Assembly (NCBI RefSeq): GCF_002128405.1
Contig: NZ_NETJ01000001.1
Span: forward strand, 62,001 to 126,000
Reading direction: 5' to 3'
DNA from: Gottfriedia solisilvae
GTDB lineage: Bacteria > Bacillota > Bacilli > Bacillales > Bacillaceae_G
DNA length: 64,000 nucleotides
Below the pieces are notes generated by a model, which worked only from the letters and a program-made list of their open reading frames with translations, made no database searches and had not been told where the DNA came from. The translations under genes were made by a program, and so were the position numbers. Positions 10,063-19,009 of this stretch are shown piece by piece; position 1 is the first letter of the stretch, and each line of letters opens with the position of its first letter.

Positions 10063-11832
10063 TTACTCGCCACCTTTATCCGGAATCTCAAATATAACCA
10101 TTGTTCCCTTTCCTACTTCACTTTTTAATCGAATACCTTTTAGGTCATAATGATCGTAATAGAGCTTAATTCTTTTATTTACATTCGTAAGTGCCATTCC
10201 CATTCCCTTAAAAGATGACACATTATCATTTTTAATTGCTAGATTAAGAGTTTCTAGTGTATCTTGTTCTATTCCTGGCCCATTATCTTCAACAGTGACC
10301 AGGATGTTTGAGGTATTTGCGATTCTTTGAATTTTTACAATCACACTACCCTGTCCTCGATTATTTTCGATTCCATGCATAATTGCATTTTCAACTAAAG
10401 GTTGAATTAGTAATTTAGGAATTTTAATGTCTAAAAGGTCAGGAGTGACTATTATTTCCGACATTAATCGTTTTCCAAGTCTCATTTTCATAATTTGTAA
10501 ATATCGTTCAATATGCTCTAATGCTGCTTTAATCGTTACCCATTCGCCACTTTTTTCGTTTCCGATTGTATAACGGAATAAGCCTGACATTGCAATGACA
10601 ATTTCCGCTAATTCCTCTTCACCTTTTTCATCTAATGACCAATAAAGTGCATTTAATGTATTGTAAAGAAAATGAGGATCTATTTGAGCTTGCAATGCTT
10701 TTAACTCAGTCTGACTACGTAATAATTCTTTCTCGTACACTACTTGAATTAAATGATTCGTATTTTCTACCATCTGATTATACGTTTTATTTAATTCAAT
10801 AATTTCTAATGAAGAAGCGCTTTCTGTATTAATCTTTAGCTCGTCCATTTTTGCATTCTTCATAGTATTTGTTAGTTTTTTGATTGGTCGGGTAATCATC
10901 GTTGCTAGAATGATAGAGAAGACAAGAAAGATAATGAAACCAATTGCACCAGAGAATAGTGTCGCCTGTCTTACTGTTGAAACTCGCTCTTTTAAAAAGC
11001 TAGTAGGCTTCAATATAACAAGCGTCCAACCCGTTTTTGATGATGGTTGTTTAACAATCATATAGTCGGTTTTGTTTACCTTTATTGTTTCATACCCTTC
11101 AAGTAGAATATTCTGAATATTTATTCCGTAATGATCCGTTATAGGTGTTAAATCGCGATCAAGTAGCATCATATAACCCTTCTCATCTGGATTAAAATTA
11201 CTTTCTTCTACTTGAAAATAACTATTCGCTATTTTTACAACTAAGTAGCCACCGTTTGAAAACCATCGATCCATTAAGCTAACTCTTCTTATTGCATAAG
11301 AATAATTACTATTTTTGGGATCCTTTCCTACCCAAACCAATTTTCCCTTTTCAGATTCCGCTAGATTTACCCACTTTTTATCTATTACAGTAGATAGTTT
11401 CTTATCTCCAAATGGATAAATTCTTTCACCTTCTGACGAATATAGTTCAAACGAAGAAATACCATTTGAATAAGCAAGGAAATTGTTTATCACTCTTATT
11501 AGCGATTGTCTTTTTGAAAAATCAACACTCTCACCATTCTTCAGTCCAAGTAATATTTGTTGTACTGTCCCATTTGTCATTAATTGATTAGATAATGTAT
11601 CAATCTGCTTATAAAGAGTTTCCATTCTCCCGTTTGCCTCGATCGCAGTTTGTTTGATTTGCTTCTCTGTCGTATCTTTCATCAAAGTCCCAACTTGGTT
11701 ATATACCATGATTGAAACAATTGATAATACGATCATCATGACAAACAAGAAAACGGCAAATATTTGATTTCGTAATGTGTTTAAGCTTTTTAACCGTAAT
11801 TTGATGTTGACGATCGTTATCACCTTTTTCAA
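10063..11832 (-). CDS. Sensor histidine kinase, YesM type
   Basis: About 589 residues: an N-terminal membrane helix (about 23-42), an extracytoplasmic sensor region (to about 290), a second helix, a HAMP segment, then a His_kinase domain with ALQAQIDPHFLYNTLNALYW (phospho-acceptor His) and a HATPase_c domain with PLVENAIMHGIE and GMGMALTNVNKRI. This is the LytS/YesM class paired with AraC-type regulators. The frame opens with TTG at 11832, with a GTG at 11823; the strongest Shine-Dalgarno-like string (AAAGGTGAT) lies inside this region, so the exact start is uncertain. It should sense xylo-oligosaccharides, possibly through the binding protein. Confidence 0.92.
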   Translation of the reverse strand: MKKVITIVNIKLRLKSLNTLRNQIFAVFLFVMMIVLSIVSIMVYNQVGTLMKDTTEKQIKQTAIEANGRMETLYKQIDTLSNQLMTNGTVQQILLGLKNGESVDFSKRQSLIRVINNFLAYSNGISSFELYSSEGERIYPFGDKKLSTVIDKKWVNLAESEKGKLVWVGKDPKNSNYSYAIRRVSLMDRWFSNGGYLVVKIANSYFQVEESNFNPDEKGYMMLLDRDLTPITDHYGINIQNILLEGYETIKVNKTDYMIVKQPSSKTGWTLVILKPTSFLKERVSTVRQATLFSGAIGFIIFLVFSIILATMITRPIKKLTNTMKNAKMDELKINTESASSLEIIELNKTYNQMVENTNHLIQVVYEKELLRSQTELKALQAQIDPHFLYNTLNALYWSLDEKGEEELAEIVIAMSGLFRYTIGNEKSGEWVTIKAALEHIERYLQIMKMRLGKRLMSEIIVTPDLLDIKIPKLLIQPLVENAIMHGIENNRGQGSVIVKIQRIANTSNILVTVEDNGPGIEQDTLETLNLAIKNDNVSSFKGMGMALTNVNKRIKLYYDHYDLKGIRLKSEVGKGTMVIFEIPDKGGE

Positions 11833-11992
11833 TTTTAATTAATGTAAGGGTTTTCTTTGTTTTTATCATACTATATATTCCGAAAAATTAAATAACAAAA
11901 AACCTATCTGCTAATAACTTACAGCGATAGACTCTTTCTCAAAACGAATAGTTAATTAGTAATAGGCTCTTTAGGGTACTGATTAGAAATAA

Positions 11993-12023
11993 AAAATCCT
12001 GTCATTATTAAGGACAGGATTTT
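11993..12023 (-). terminator. Terminator downstream of the amidase gene
   Basis: Perfect stem AATCCTGTC/GACAGGATT flanked by A and T runs on both sides, so it could work in both directions. For the minus strand it closes the amidase transcript before the kinase promoter. Confidence 0.85.
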
Positions 12024-12118
12024 TACTAGTATAAATTTCTCATTAAGCTAGTTTATTTTAGTCATCCACCCTCTCTTTTTTAACATTATAAAAACACGAA
12101 CCTTTTTGTGAATCATTT

Positions 12119-12150
12119 CACTTAAACTATACTGCCATTTAGTTTAAATG
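12119..12150. repeat. Dispersed inverted repeat, copy 1
   Basis: CACTTAAACT and AGTTTAAATG arms around an ACTGCCA-containing loop. The same loop and arms recur, more perfectly, at 27552-27583. Nature unknown; relic of a small mobile element or a repeated stem-loop. Confidence 0.5.
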
Positions 12151-12326
12151 ACAAACTTCACATTATAAAGTCACCACAGATACTTACTTGAAATCATATA
12201 ACCACTTACCTTTTTCATTAAATCTGGTCATTCATTATTTGATTGTTCATTCCATAAGGAAAATGCACAATGACAAATTTATTACTTACTATGTCTATAC
12301 TTAATACTTCTAATTTTACTTCAATA

Positions 12327-12377
12327 AAATAGGATGTATTTAAGTGTCCATCATGGTCAATTGAATACATCCTATTT
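12327..12377 (-). terminator. Hairpin just after the amidase stop
   Basis: Perfect 14-bp inverted repeat AAATAGGATGTATT/AATACATCCTATTT with a 23-base loop, 42 bp after the amidase stop codon. The T-run is weak (TTTT), so it may stabilise the mRNA end rather than terminate alone. Confidence 0.6.
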
Positions 12378-12418
12378 ATAATCGTTAATTCTACTCATTA
12401 AATGATTTGGGATTTTTT

Positions 12419-13132
12419 CTATTTTAAATAATCAATGATCCCAGCAACGATTGAATTTGTTGTGTTTGTTTGAAATTCATCTGAAGTCATACGCGCTTCA
12501 TCAGTTGAATTTGAAATATAACCAAGTTCCAATAAGATTGATGGTCTTGAGTTTTCTCTTAAAACATAGTAGTCTCCTAAACTTACACCACGATCTCTAG
12601 CATCTAAGCCATTTTTAAAAATATAATCAAGAATTAATGCTGCTAATGGCTCGTCCGAATTTTTATTATAGTAACTTGTTATACCTTCAACTTCTTTCGT
12701 AAAAAAAGCATCGAAGTGAATACTAAGAAATAGATCTGCATTACTTTCTTCAGCAATATTCACTCGATCAGTAAGCGATATTTTCACATCATCATCACGG
12801 GTTAAGATAACATTAGCACCAGTTCGATTCATTAATTCATTTTGTATATTTTTAGCCATTGTTAATGTTAGGTCTTTTTCAATTGCTCCCCTTTGTCCAC
12901 TTGCACCTATATCTTTTCCACCATGACCTGCATCAAGGACAATTGTTTTACCAGTTAATATCTTTTCAGAGGATGTATTTCTTTTATTTCTATTTTTAGT
13001 CGATGCGTGAGCTGAATTTTCTTTATTATTTATTAGTCCATTATCTTTAAGTTTAACGATTAAACCTACTATCATAATTGATAAGATTATAAATAAGAAG
13101 TTTCTAGACTTCTTTTTTTTCTTACGATTCAT
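12419..13132 (-). CDS. N-acetylmuramoyl-L-alanine amidase (Amidase_3, CwlD-like)
   Basis: A 237-residue protein with a basic N-terminus and one membrane anchor (about 12-28), then an Amidase_3 zinc hydrolase domain from about residue 64. Zinc and catalytic motifs are IVLDAGHGGKDIGA (His), AIEKDLTLTMA (Glu), DLFLSIHFDAF (His) and SILLELGYISN (catalytic Glu). It cleaves the amide bond between muramic acid and the stem peptide outside the membrane. In sporulation CwlD acts with a deacetylase to make muramic-lactam; here a polysaccharide deacetylase gene lies directly upstream, which fits that pairing. Its 70-100 bp upstream region has one TAAAGATGAAA unit of the repeat shared with the deacetylase and permease promoters. 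Confidence 0.92.
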   Translation of the reverse strand: MNRKKKKKSRNFLFIILSIMIVGLIVKLKDNGLINNKENSAHASTKNRNKRNTSSEKILTGKTIVLDAGHGGKDIGASGQRGAIEKDLTLTMAKNIQNELMNRTGANVILTRDDDVKISLTDRVNIAEESNADLFLSIHFDAFFTKEVEGITSYYNKNSDEPLAALILDYIFKNGLDARDRGVSLGDYYVLRENSRPSILLELGYISNSTDEARMTSDEFQTNTTNSIVAGIIDYLK

Positions 13133-13201
13133 AGAATTTTCCCCCCAAGTTTTCTATCTTTTAGATATTAAATAGTGTAATTCTTATTAATGAAGACAAA
13201 A

Positions 13202-13230
13202 TCAACTTTAGATAAAGATGAAATGAAAAT
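13202..13230 (-). promoter_or_regulatory. Direct-repeat site upstream of the amidase
   Basis: One clear TAAAGATGAAA unit (13213-13223, plus-strand reading) with a weaker unit TGAAAAT after it. It matches the units at 14221-14250 and 19021-19050. Probable binding site of the OmpR-type regulator at 16390-17070; weakest of the three sites. Confidence 0.45.
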
Positions 13231-13237
13231 TTAAAGT

Positions 13238-14158
13238 TCAAAGACGTCGATCATTCCAAAAATTTAATGAAAAGTGTTCGTTCTGGTTATATACCTTAAA
13301 TGCATATCCTTTTGCTCTTAAATAGCTAATAATTTCAGGAAGTGCATCCAAGGTTGCCTGTTTTTCGTGTAGTAAAATGACTTCATTATTTTTGGTTGCT
13401 TGCTTCTTCACTTCATTAATAACTGTCGAAGCGTTAGCAGTGTTCTCCCAATCATGTGTATCTACATTCCAATCCCAAATTTTCAATCCAGCGTTAGCCG
13501 AATCATGACGAAGTTTTAAACTCAAACCTGGTCTCGACCCATAAGGAGCACGAACTAATCGAGTATTTTCTCCAGTCAAATGATTGATAATTGATAATGT
13601 TTGTTCCATTTCTGACACAAAAAAACCTTGTTTGTATAATCGGTTATAGTTATGAGTCATACTGTGAGCGCCGATATAATTCCCTTCTTGAACCGCCCTT
13701 TTTACAGCCTGCTGATGGTCATACAAGTTTTTACCAATCATAAAGAAAGTCGCATGTATTTTTTCCCTGTTAAGTACATCAAGGATTTGGTTTGTCAACG
13801 CACTCGGTCCATCATCAAATGTCAGATAGACTACTTTCTGATCTTGATTAATTTGTTGCTTGTTATTTGATTGATTGTTTTTATTTTGTTGCTCTTGAAG
13901 ATTTGTCTTTTGACCATTTTGTTTTGGTTTAATTAGTTCCCCGACCTCTGATTTCTTAGCAGTTGATTGTTTAACACTGTTTTTAGAGGTCTTTATTTGT
14001 ACCTGTTCGCTTACTGCACTTTTTGCTACATTCTCAACTGCAAATTCTTTCAATTTACCAATTAAATAGTAAATGAGTGAGAATATAAGAAAGACCGCAC
14101 ATAAACTTACAATCGCTCTTTTTATCATCCTTTTTTTCTTTCTTTTACGGGATTTCAT
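13238..14158 (-). CDS. Polysaccharide deacetylase (NodB domain), membrane-anchored
   Basis: A 306-residue protein with a KKKRMIKR basic start, one membrane helix (about 12-30), a Gln/Asn/Lys-rich linker (about 45-105) and a NodB domain. Motifs in order: VVYLTFDDGPS (catalytic and metal Asp), IGAHSMTHN (metal His pair), RAPYGSRPG, IWDWNVDTHDWEN and VILLHEKQATLDALP. The family removes N-acetyl groups from peptidoglycan or related polymers (PdaA/PgdA/PdaC types). It acts outside the membrane. It precedes the amidase gene by 105 bp, and a two-unit direct repeat at 14221-14250 lies about 60 bp upstream of its start, which suggests regulation by the neighbouring two-component system. Confidence 0.92.
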   Translation of the reverse strand: MKSRKRKKKRMIKRAIVSLCAVFLIFSLIYYLIGKLKEFAVENVAKSAVSEQVQIKTSKNSVKQSTAKKSEVGELIKPKQNGQKTNLQEQQNKNNQSNNKQQINQDQKVVYLTFDDGPSALTNQILDVLNREKIHATFFMIGKNLYDHQQAVKRAVQEGNYIGAHSMTHNYNRLYKQGFFVSEMEQTLSIINHLTGENTRLVRAPYGSRPGLSLKLRHDSANAGLKIWDWNVDTHDWENTANASTVINEVKKQATKNNEVILLHEKQATLDALPEIISYLRAKGYAFKVYNQNEHFSLNFWNDRRL

Positions 14159-14220
14159 CTCTCTTTCACCGCACTCTCCACTCCTTGAATATCATTACAA
14201 TAAAGATAACGGTTCAAAAT

Positions 14221-14250
14221 AAAGATGAGATGAAGATGAGATGAAGTATC
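14221..14250 (-). promoter_or_regulatory. 11-bp-period direct repeats upstream of the deacetylase
   Basis: Plus-strand reading gives AAAGATGAGAT at 14221-14231, GAAGATGAGAT at 14232-14242 and a partial GAAG at 14243. Tandem units exactly one helical turn apart are the usual target form for OmpR/PhoB-type response regulators. Similar arrays precede the permease gene (19021-19050) and the amidase (13213). Confidence 0.65.
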
Positions 14251-14324
14251 AATTAAGATTGATATAAAATGAAAAAAAGACCAAAAATCTGGTTTTTACT
14301 ATTTTTGGACATACAAAAAGAGAC

Positions 14325-14349
14325 CATTTTTGAATGGTCACCAAAAGTT
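14325..14349 (-). terminator. Hairpin upstream of the deacetylase
   Basis: Minus-strand stem GACCATT/AATGGTC followed by TCTTTTT. Together with the hairpin at 14504-14528 it isolates the deacetylase promoter from the kinase operon. Confidence 0.65.
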
Positions 14350-14503
14350 TTTTCTACTCGTTTAATAAGGTTATTACTCTGTTCTGTATAATTTCTACGT
14401 ATCAAAAAAGCTTGGTGTTTCCAATGAAGTTTTTTTAAAAAAATGATGAAATTTTAAACTAAATAAAGTGTGGTTAATTCAAGGGATGTTAGCTTGAAAT
14501 AAA

Positions 14504-14528
14504 AAATCGCCCTTTTAACAAGGGCAAT
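14504..14528 (-). terminator. Terminator after the histidine kinase
   Basis: Minus-strand stem TTGCCCTT/AAGGGCGA followed by TTTTTTA, about 45 bp after the kinase stop. The rest of the 14159-14572 interval contains only the second hairpin and the regulator repeat. Confidence 0.75.
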
Positions 14529-14572
14529 CCAACAAAAGAATAGTATAGGTAATTTTCCCAAACACATTTTCA

Positions 14573-16393
14573 TTATTTTTTATTTAAATAAAAGTAAAAT
14601 AATACGCCATCCGATGTATTCATGACCCCGTACTGCGCACCATGTAGTTCTAATATATTTTTCGAAATGGCAAGCCCTAACCCAGTACTTCCTTCTGAAC
14701 GATGTCGAGACGTATCACCGCGATAAAAACGGTCCCAAACCTTATCTAATTGCTCATTTGGAATATGTGATCCTTTATTTTCGACGCAAACTTTCACTAG
14801 TTCATCGTCTATTGTCGTTGATATATAAATATGTTCATGATTTGAAGTATAACGGATCGCATTTGTCATATAGTTCGTAATGACTTGTTCAATTCGATGT
14901 TGATTTGCGAATACTTCGATTGATACTAAATCTTTATGAATGGTAAGTTCCTTTTTTTCAATTTCTAAAGATAATTGACTACAGATCAGATTAATTACTA
15001 TATCAATAAAAAATGTTTCCATTTTCATTTTATACGTTCCAGACTCGTATTTTGCTAGTTCAAGCATATCGACAATTAATAAATTCATCTTGTCGACTTC
15101 TTTTTCCATCGCTTCAAAATAGTAGTCCTTCTTATGACTAGCAACACCATCTTTTAAGATTGAAATACAGCTTTTCATAATACTGAGCGGGGTCTTCAAT
15201 TCATGTGAAACACCTGAAATGAATTCTTTTCTTGTATTTTCCAATTGTTTTTCTTTCTCAATATCTTGCTTTAGTTGTGAGATATGAGAATGTAGTGTAT
15301 TTGAAAGTAAATTTATATTCTGAGATAAATCGCCTATTTCATCTTTCGAATGATATTCTATTCGTTCCGAAAAATCTAAGTGCGCAATTTTTCTAGTTGT
15401 ATCGTTAATTCTTAATAATGGTCTCGCAATTTTAAATGAATAGTAAATGGACGCTAAAATTGTAAGAAGTAAAACAAACGCAATTATATAGACAAAATAA
15501 TCTTTTACCATTTGTACTGCCTCGTCTACTGGTTGTAAGGAGGCCATTGAAAAAATATAATTTGTTTCACCATTTTGATTTTTGATTGGATCGATAAAAA
15601 GTTTATATTTAATGCCATTTTGTTCATAATCAAGCGTTTTGAATGTTGTGTATTTGTTTTCTTCTTCAAATAATAAGCTCGATTGGAATTCATTAATACG
15701 ATCCATTAATAAACTATTACTATATATGATGCTTGAAACATCATTCCGATTAGGAATTCTTACATCTTGTATAATTCCTTTTAATCGATTGATTTGGAAA
15801 TTAGTTTTATATTTTTGAGTTAACTCCATTTTCTGTTTTAGATTAAATTTTTTACTATCAGATTGAATCTCCTTATCAATGTTAGTCCAAATAAGCTGAT
15901 TTACCCAATATGTATCAGTCTGTAAAGAATATAGATAGAATGGAATCATTTTATTATTTTTTTTAATCGTAAAAAGATCAACAGACTCACCTTTTGAAAT
16001 GGTAGGAGGATCTTTTAACATATCTTCGGTTTCTATTAAATGATAAAGCGGTATCTTTAATATTTGATTTGTATTCTTTTTATCTCCTTCTATCTTAATT
16101 TCTGCATAATAATCATTTGCGGTTTTTATATTCCCATTTTGATCTAATGTAGTAATCCATGTGTTTTGTGCACGATAAAAGTCTTGCTCTAATTGTTGGA
16201 TTGCTTGAACATTACCTTCGCTTTTAAGGTATTGTTTCTCAAATGATTTGATACTTGATTTCAGATCATTTACTTTTCTATTCGCATAGTATTGTTTAAA
16301 AAAGATTGTTTGACCAATATAAATAGATCCTGTAATTAACAAGCATAAAGTTGTTGTTAATAAAAACAGTTTTAAAACTATCCCAAATTTCAT
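14573..16393 (-). CDS. Membrane sensor histidine kinase (HAMP-HisKA-HATPase)
   Basis: A 606-residue kinase: membrane helix at about 7-28, a long extracytoplasmic region (about 30-295) with no domain I recognise, second helix at about 300-320, HAMP to about 370, HisKA with His397 in SGVSHELKTPLS, then HATPase_c with N box NYMTNAIRYTSN and G boxes STGLGLAISKNI. Its start overlaps the regulator stop by 4 bases (ATGA), so the two are translationally coupled. It is the last gene of an operon that begins with two ABC permeases. The large sensor region and the envelope enzymes next door suggest envelope sensing; the ligand is unknown. Confidence 0.93.
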   Translation of the reverse strand: MKFGIVLKLFLLTTTLCLLITGSIYIGQTIFFKQYYANRKVNDLKSSIKSFEKQYLKSEGNVQAIQQLEQDFYRAQNTWITTLDQNGNIKTANDYYAEIKIEGDKKNTNQILKIPLYHLIETEDMLKDPPTISKGESVDLFTIKKNNKMIPFYLYSLQTDTYWVNQLIWTNIDKEIQSDSKKFNLKQKMELTQKYKTNFQINRLKGIIQDVRIPNRNDVSSIIYSNSLLMDRINEFQSSLLFEEENKYTTFKTLDYEQNGIKYKLFIDPIKNQNGETNYIFSMASLQPVDEAVQMVKDYFVYIIAFVLLLTILASIYYSFKIARPLLRINDTTRKIAHLDFSERIEYHSKDEIGDLSQNINLLSNTLHSHISQLKQDIEKEKQLENTRKEFISGVSHELKTPLSIMKSCISILKDGVASHKKDYYFEAMEKEVDKMNLLIVDMLELAKYESGTYKMKMETFFIDIVINLICSQLSLEIEKKELTIHKDLVSIEVFANQHRIEQVITNYMTNAIRYTSNHEHIYISTTIDDELVKVCVENKGSHIPNEQLDKVWDRFYRGDTSRHRSEGSTGLGLAISKNILELHGAQYGVMNTSDGVLFYFYLNKK

Positions 16394-17070
16394 ACACTTT
16401 CCTCAAACTTATAACCTGTTCGAATGATCGTTGAAATCAGTTTTGATTTACTACCTAATTTCGTCCGTAAATTACGTATATGTGTGTTAATTGTTCGATC
16501 ATCACCGTTGTAGTCATAGCCCCAAACCTTTTGCACGAGTTGTTCCCTTGTAATCACGATCCCTTGGTTCTGCATTAAATAGGTTAATATTTCAAATTCA
16601 GTATGGGTTAAATTAATATTTTCACCATCTACTTGGACTTTTCGTGAAGAAAAATCGACTGATATTCCATGTTTAGATAATGTATCTTTTAAGGTCTCAT
16701 TCTTTTTATATCGACTTTCAAGCAAACGTTTAAGTCTTGCCAGCAAAATTGGAGGACTATAAGGTTTTGTAACATAATCATCGGCACCTAACTCAAATCC
16801 AAGTAATGTATCATCTTCATCCACCCGTGCTGTTAACATGATGATTGGTACATTTGAAGTTTTACGTATTCTTCTACAAACTGCCCATCCATCGACTTTT
16901 GGCAACATGATATCAAGAATAATGAGATGAAATTCTTGTTCTTGAAACAATTCCAATGCTTGTTCACCATCGATCGCTTCAATTACTTCGTGACCTTCAT
17001 TTACTAAATAATCTTTCACTATTTCACGTAAAATCGTTTCATCTTCTACGATTAAGATTTTATATTTCAT
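16390..17070 (-). CDS. OmpR-family response regulator
   Basis: A 226-residue regulator. Receiver domain at 1-120 with acidic residues Glu9/Asp10, phosphorylation site Asp53 in LIILDIMLPKVDG and Lys in DDYVTKPYSP. Winged-helix DNA-binding domain at about 130-225 (LTHTEFEILTYLMQNQG, ending GDDRTINTHIRNLRTKLG). It lies 82 bp after the second permease gene with no obvious terminator between them, so it is probably the third gene of the operon starting at 18942. Direct repeats of the form bound by this class lie upstream of that operon, of the deacetylase and, weakly, of the amidase. Confidence 0.95.
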   Translation of the reverse strand: MKYKILIVEDETILREIVKDYLVNEGHEVIEAIDGEQALELFQEQEFHLIILDIMLPKVDGWAVCRRIRKTSNVPIIMLTARVDEDDTLLGFELGADDYVTKPYSPPILLARLKRLLESRYKKNETLKDTLSKHGISVDFSSRKVQVDGENINLTHTEFEILTYLMQNQGIVITREQLVQKVWGYDYNGDDRTINTHIRNLRTKLGSKSKLISTIIRTGYKFEESV

Positions 17071-17152
17071 GGTATTTACACGCTCACTTTCTATGCTCTC
17101 CCATACTTATATTTTATCCAACATGGAATTTTATTAATTAGTGATGTATCTA

Positions 17153-18061
17153 TTAATCCTTGGCTCCTGATAACTGTATTCCTTTGATTAAATATTTTTT
17201 TGTGAATCCAAATATTAATAACATTGGCGCCATATAGAGAATAGATGCTGCGAAACCAATACCTCTTGTCTCTTCTATTATTTGAGATAAATAAAGTGAC
17301 AATGGAAATTTAGAAGGATCATCTAGAAAAATAAGTGGTTGTTCAACCATGTTCCAATAATCGGCGAATAATAAAACGACTAGCGCAGCAAGTCCTGGTC
17401 GAATGAGTGGCAATATGATCTTCATAAATATGGAAAAGTGACTTGCCCCATCTATTTTTGCAGCCTCGATATAAGAATAAGGAATCGTCATGACGAATTG
17501 TCTAAGCATAAATACACCAAACGCTCCAAATACTCCAGGGAAGATGATCGCGCCAAAGCTATTTAAGAGCCCTAACTTGTCCGCTATCAGATAATTCGGT
17601 ACAAGTGTTACTTGAAAAGGCATCAGCATGGTTACCATATACACCAAAAATAACGTATCCCTTCCTTTGAACTTTAGTTTTCCAAAGACATATGCCGCAA
17701 GTGATGCAACAATCAGTTGACCAAGTATGATTGGGAATACCATTAATACTGAATTCCCATAAAATTTCATATTTGATTGTTCTTTGTCTATGAATGATTG
17801 TTTCTTGTCAAAAAAGGCTTTATATTGTTCAAACGAGAACTTTTCAGGGAACAGCTTCAAATGGCCGAACGACTCTTTGTGTGCAATGTTATCTTGTTGA
17901 ATTTCACGATCAGATGGATAGTTTTGACTAATTTCATTCTCTGTCATAAAAGAATTTGATAATGTAAAAACGACTGGAAAAACCATCATTGCTGCCATAA
18001 GCAATAAAAAAAAGGTTAAAACCCATTTACGAATTAAAGTATTTCTTTTCACCTTCTTCAC
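17153..18061 (-). CDS. ABC permease, MalG type, without a local binding protein
   Basis: A 302-residue permease with an N-terminal helix, a longer-than-usual extracytoplasmic loop (about 35-95, rich in Lys, Gln and Phe), five more helices and the EAA loop (YIEAAKIDGASHFSIFMKIILP). It starts 8 bp after its partner permease. In contrast to the xylose importer no binding-protein or ATPase gene is linked. It might use a binding protein from elsewhere, or work with the downstream kinase as a sensor complex; both are inference. Confidence 0.88.
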   Translation of the reverse strand: MKKVKRNTLIRKWVLTFFLLLMAAMMVFPVVFTLSNSFMTENEISQNYPSDREIQQDNIAHKESFGHLKLFPEKFSFEQYKAFFDKKQSFIDKEQSNMKFYGNSVLMVFPIILGQLIVASLAAYVFGKLKFKGRDTLFLVYMVTMLMPFQVTLVPNYLIADKLGLLNSFGAIIFPGVFGAFGVFMLRQFVMTIPYSYIEAAKIDGASHFSIFMKIILPLIRPGLAALVVLLFADYWNMVEQPLIFLDDPSKFPLSLYLSQIIEETRGIGFAASILYMAPMLLIFGFTKKYLIKGIQLSGAKD

Positions 18062-18069
18062 CTCTCTTC

Positions 18070-18942
18070 TTAACTCATAAACCTTCGATATCGACGTTCA
18101 ATTGCGAAGAACACAAACACTAGCATTAAAATACATAAGACCATTAATGACGCAGCAGCAGTCAGTTTTTGAACATTCAAAGATGCAAACATATTGTTCA
18201 TATAGTGCTGAATCATATAAATTCGATCAAAAGGATAATCTCCTGCAATTAGATAAGTTTCACGAAATACTTTAAAGGAGTTAATAATGCTCATTAAAAG
18301 TACAAAAAACATTGTTGGAGTTAAGTATACTAACGTTATCTGTCTAAATTTAAAGAAACGACCTGCGCCTTCCATGTCGGCTATCTCATAGTAATCTTTT
18401 GGTATATTTTGAAGGCCAGCCAAGAATATGATCATGTTGTAACCAATGTTTTTCCATAAATAAACAACTGATACAACAGCGATCGACCAATCTGATTTCA
18501 TCCAATCGATTTGAGAAAAGCCTAAATTCACCAACCAAGAATTAAGAGTGCCGTTCCAATCAAATAATATTTGCCATAACATCACAATTGAAGCGACTGG
18601 GACAACAATTGGTAAGATGAATGAACTGATAATCACATTTTTAAACAGTACTGTTTGATGTAAGCAAAGTACCAGTAGTAAAGAAATGCCGATTACAAGT
18701 GGGACATTGATCGCTTTAAACCAAAATGTATTTGACGCTGCCTTTAAAAATGAGCTACTTGTTAATAGCTCTTTATAATTGAAAAATCCAACAAATGAAC
18801 CACCAACCGCTCCATCTTTAAATGAATAGATCGTACCTATTACAAATGGAATCAGATAGAAAAGGGAAAAACCTATCAAACTAGGTAATAAGAAAAATGC
18901 TGCAACCCTACCGTCGTTATTTAATCGTTTATGCATGTTCAT
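18070..18942 (-). CDS. ABC permease, MalF type, without a local binding protein
   Basis: A 290-residue six-helix permease with the EAA loop near residues 175-195 (YYEIADMEGAGRFFKFRQITLV), slightly degenerate compared with the usual EAAxxDGA. It is the first gene of the operon permease-permease-regulator-kinase. Its upstream region carries three to four TAAAGATGA units at 11-bp spacing with a TATACT-like -10 just downstream, so the operon is probably autoregulated by its own OmpR-type regulator. Substrate unknown; sequence type suggests sugars or sugar derivatives. Confidence 0.88.
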   Translation of the reverse strand: MNMHKRLNNDGRVAAFFLLPSLIGFSLFYLIPFVIGTIYSFKDGAVGGSFVGFFNYKELLTSSSFLKAASNTFWFKAINVPLVIGISLLLVLCLHQTVLFKNVIISSFILPIVVPVASIVMLWQILFDWNGTLNSWLVNLGFSQIDWMKSDWSIAVVSVVYLWKNIGYNMIIFLAGLQNIPKDYYEIADMEGAGRFFKFRQITLVYLTPTMFFVLLMSIINSFKVFRETYLIAGDYPFDRIYMIQHYMNNMFASLNVQKLTAAASLMVLCILMLVFVFFAIERRYRRFMS

Positions 18943-19009
18943 GTACTCACTTCTTTCTATTACTGAGTATTTATAATTTGAGAAATAATTCTGCTCGGAA
19001 AGAAGTATA

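Larger units (their letters stand above)
11833..12418. other. Gene-free interval between YesM-type kinase and amidase
   Basis: No convincing coding sequence. It holds a strong terminator (11993-12023), an imperfect inverted repeat of the AAACTxxACTGCCA family (12119-12150) and a second hairpin right after the amidase stop (12327-12377). The promoter of the YesM/YesN-type operon must lie in 11833-11990, but I cannot assign it. Confidence 0.5.
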
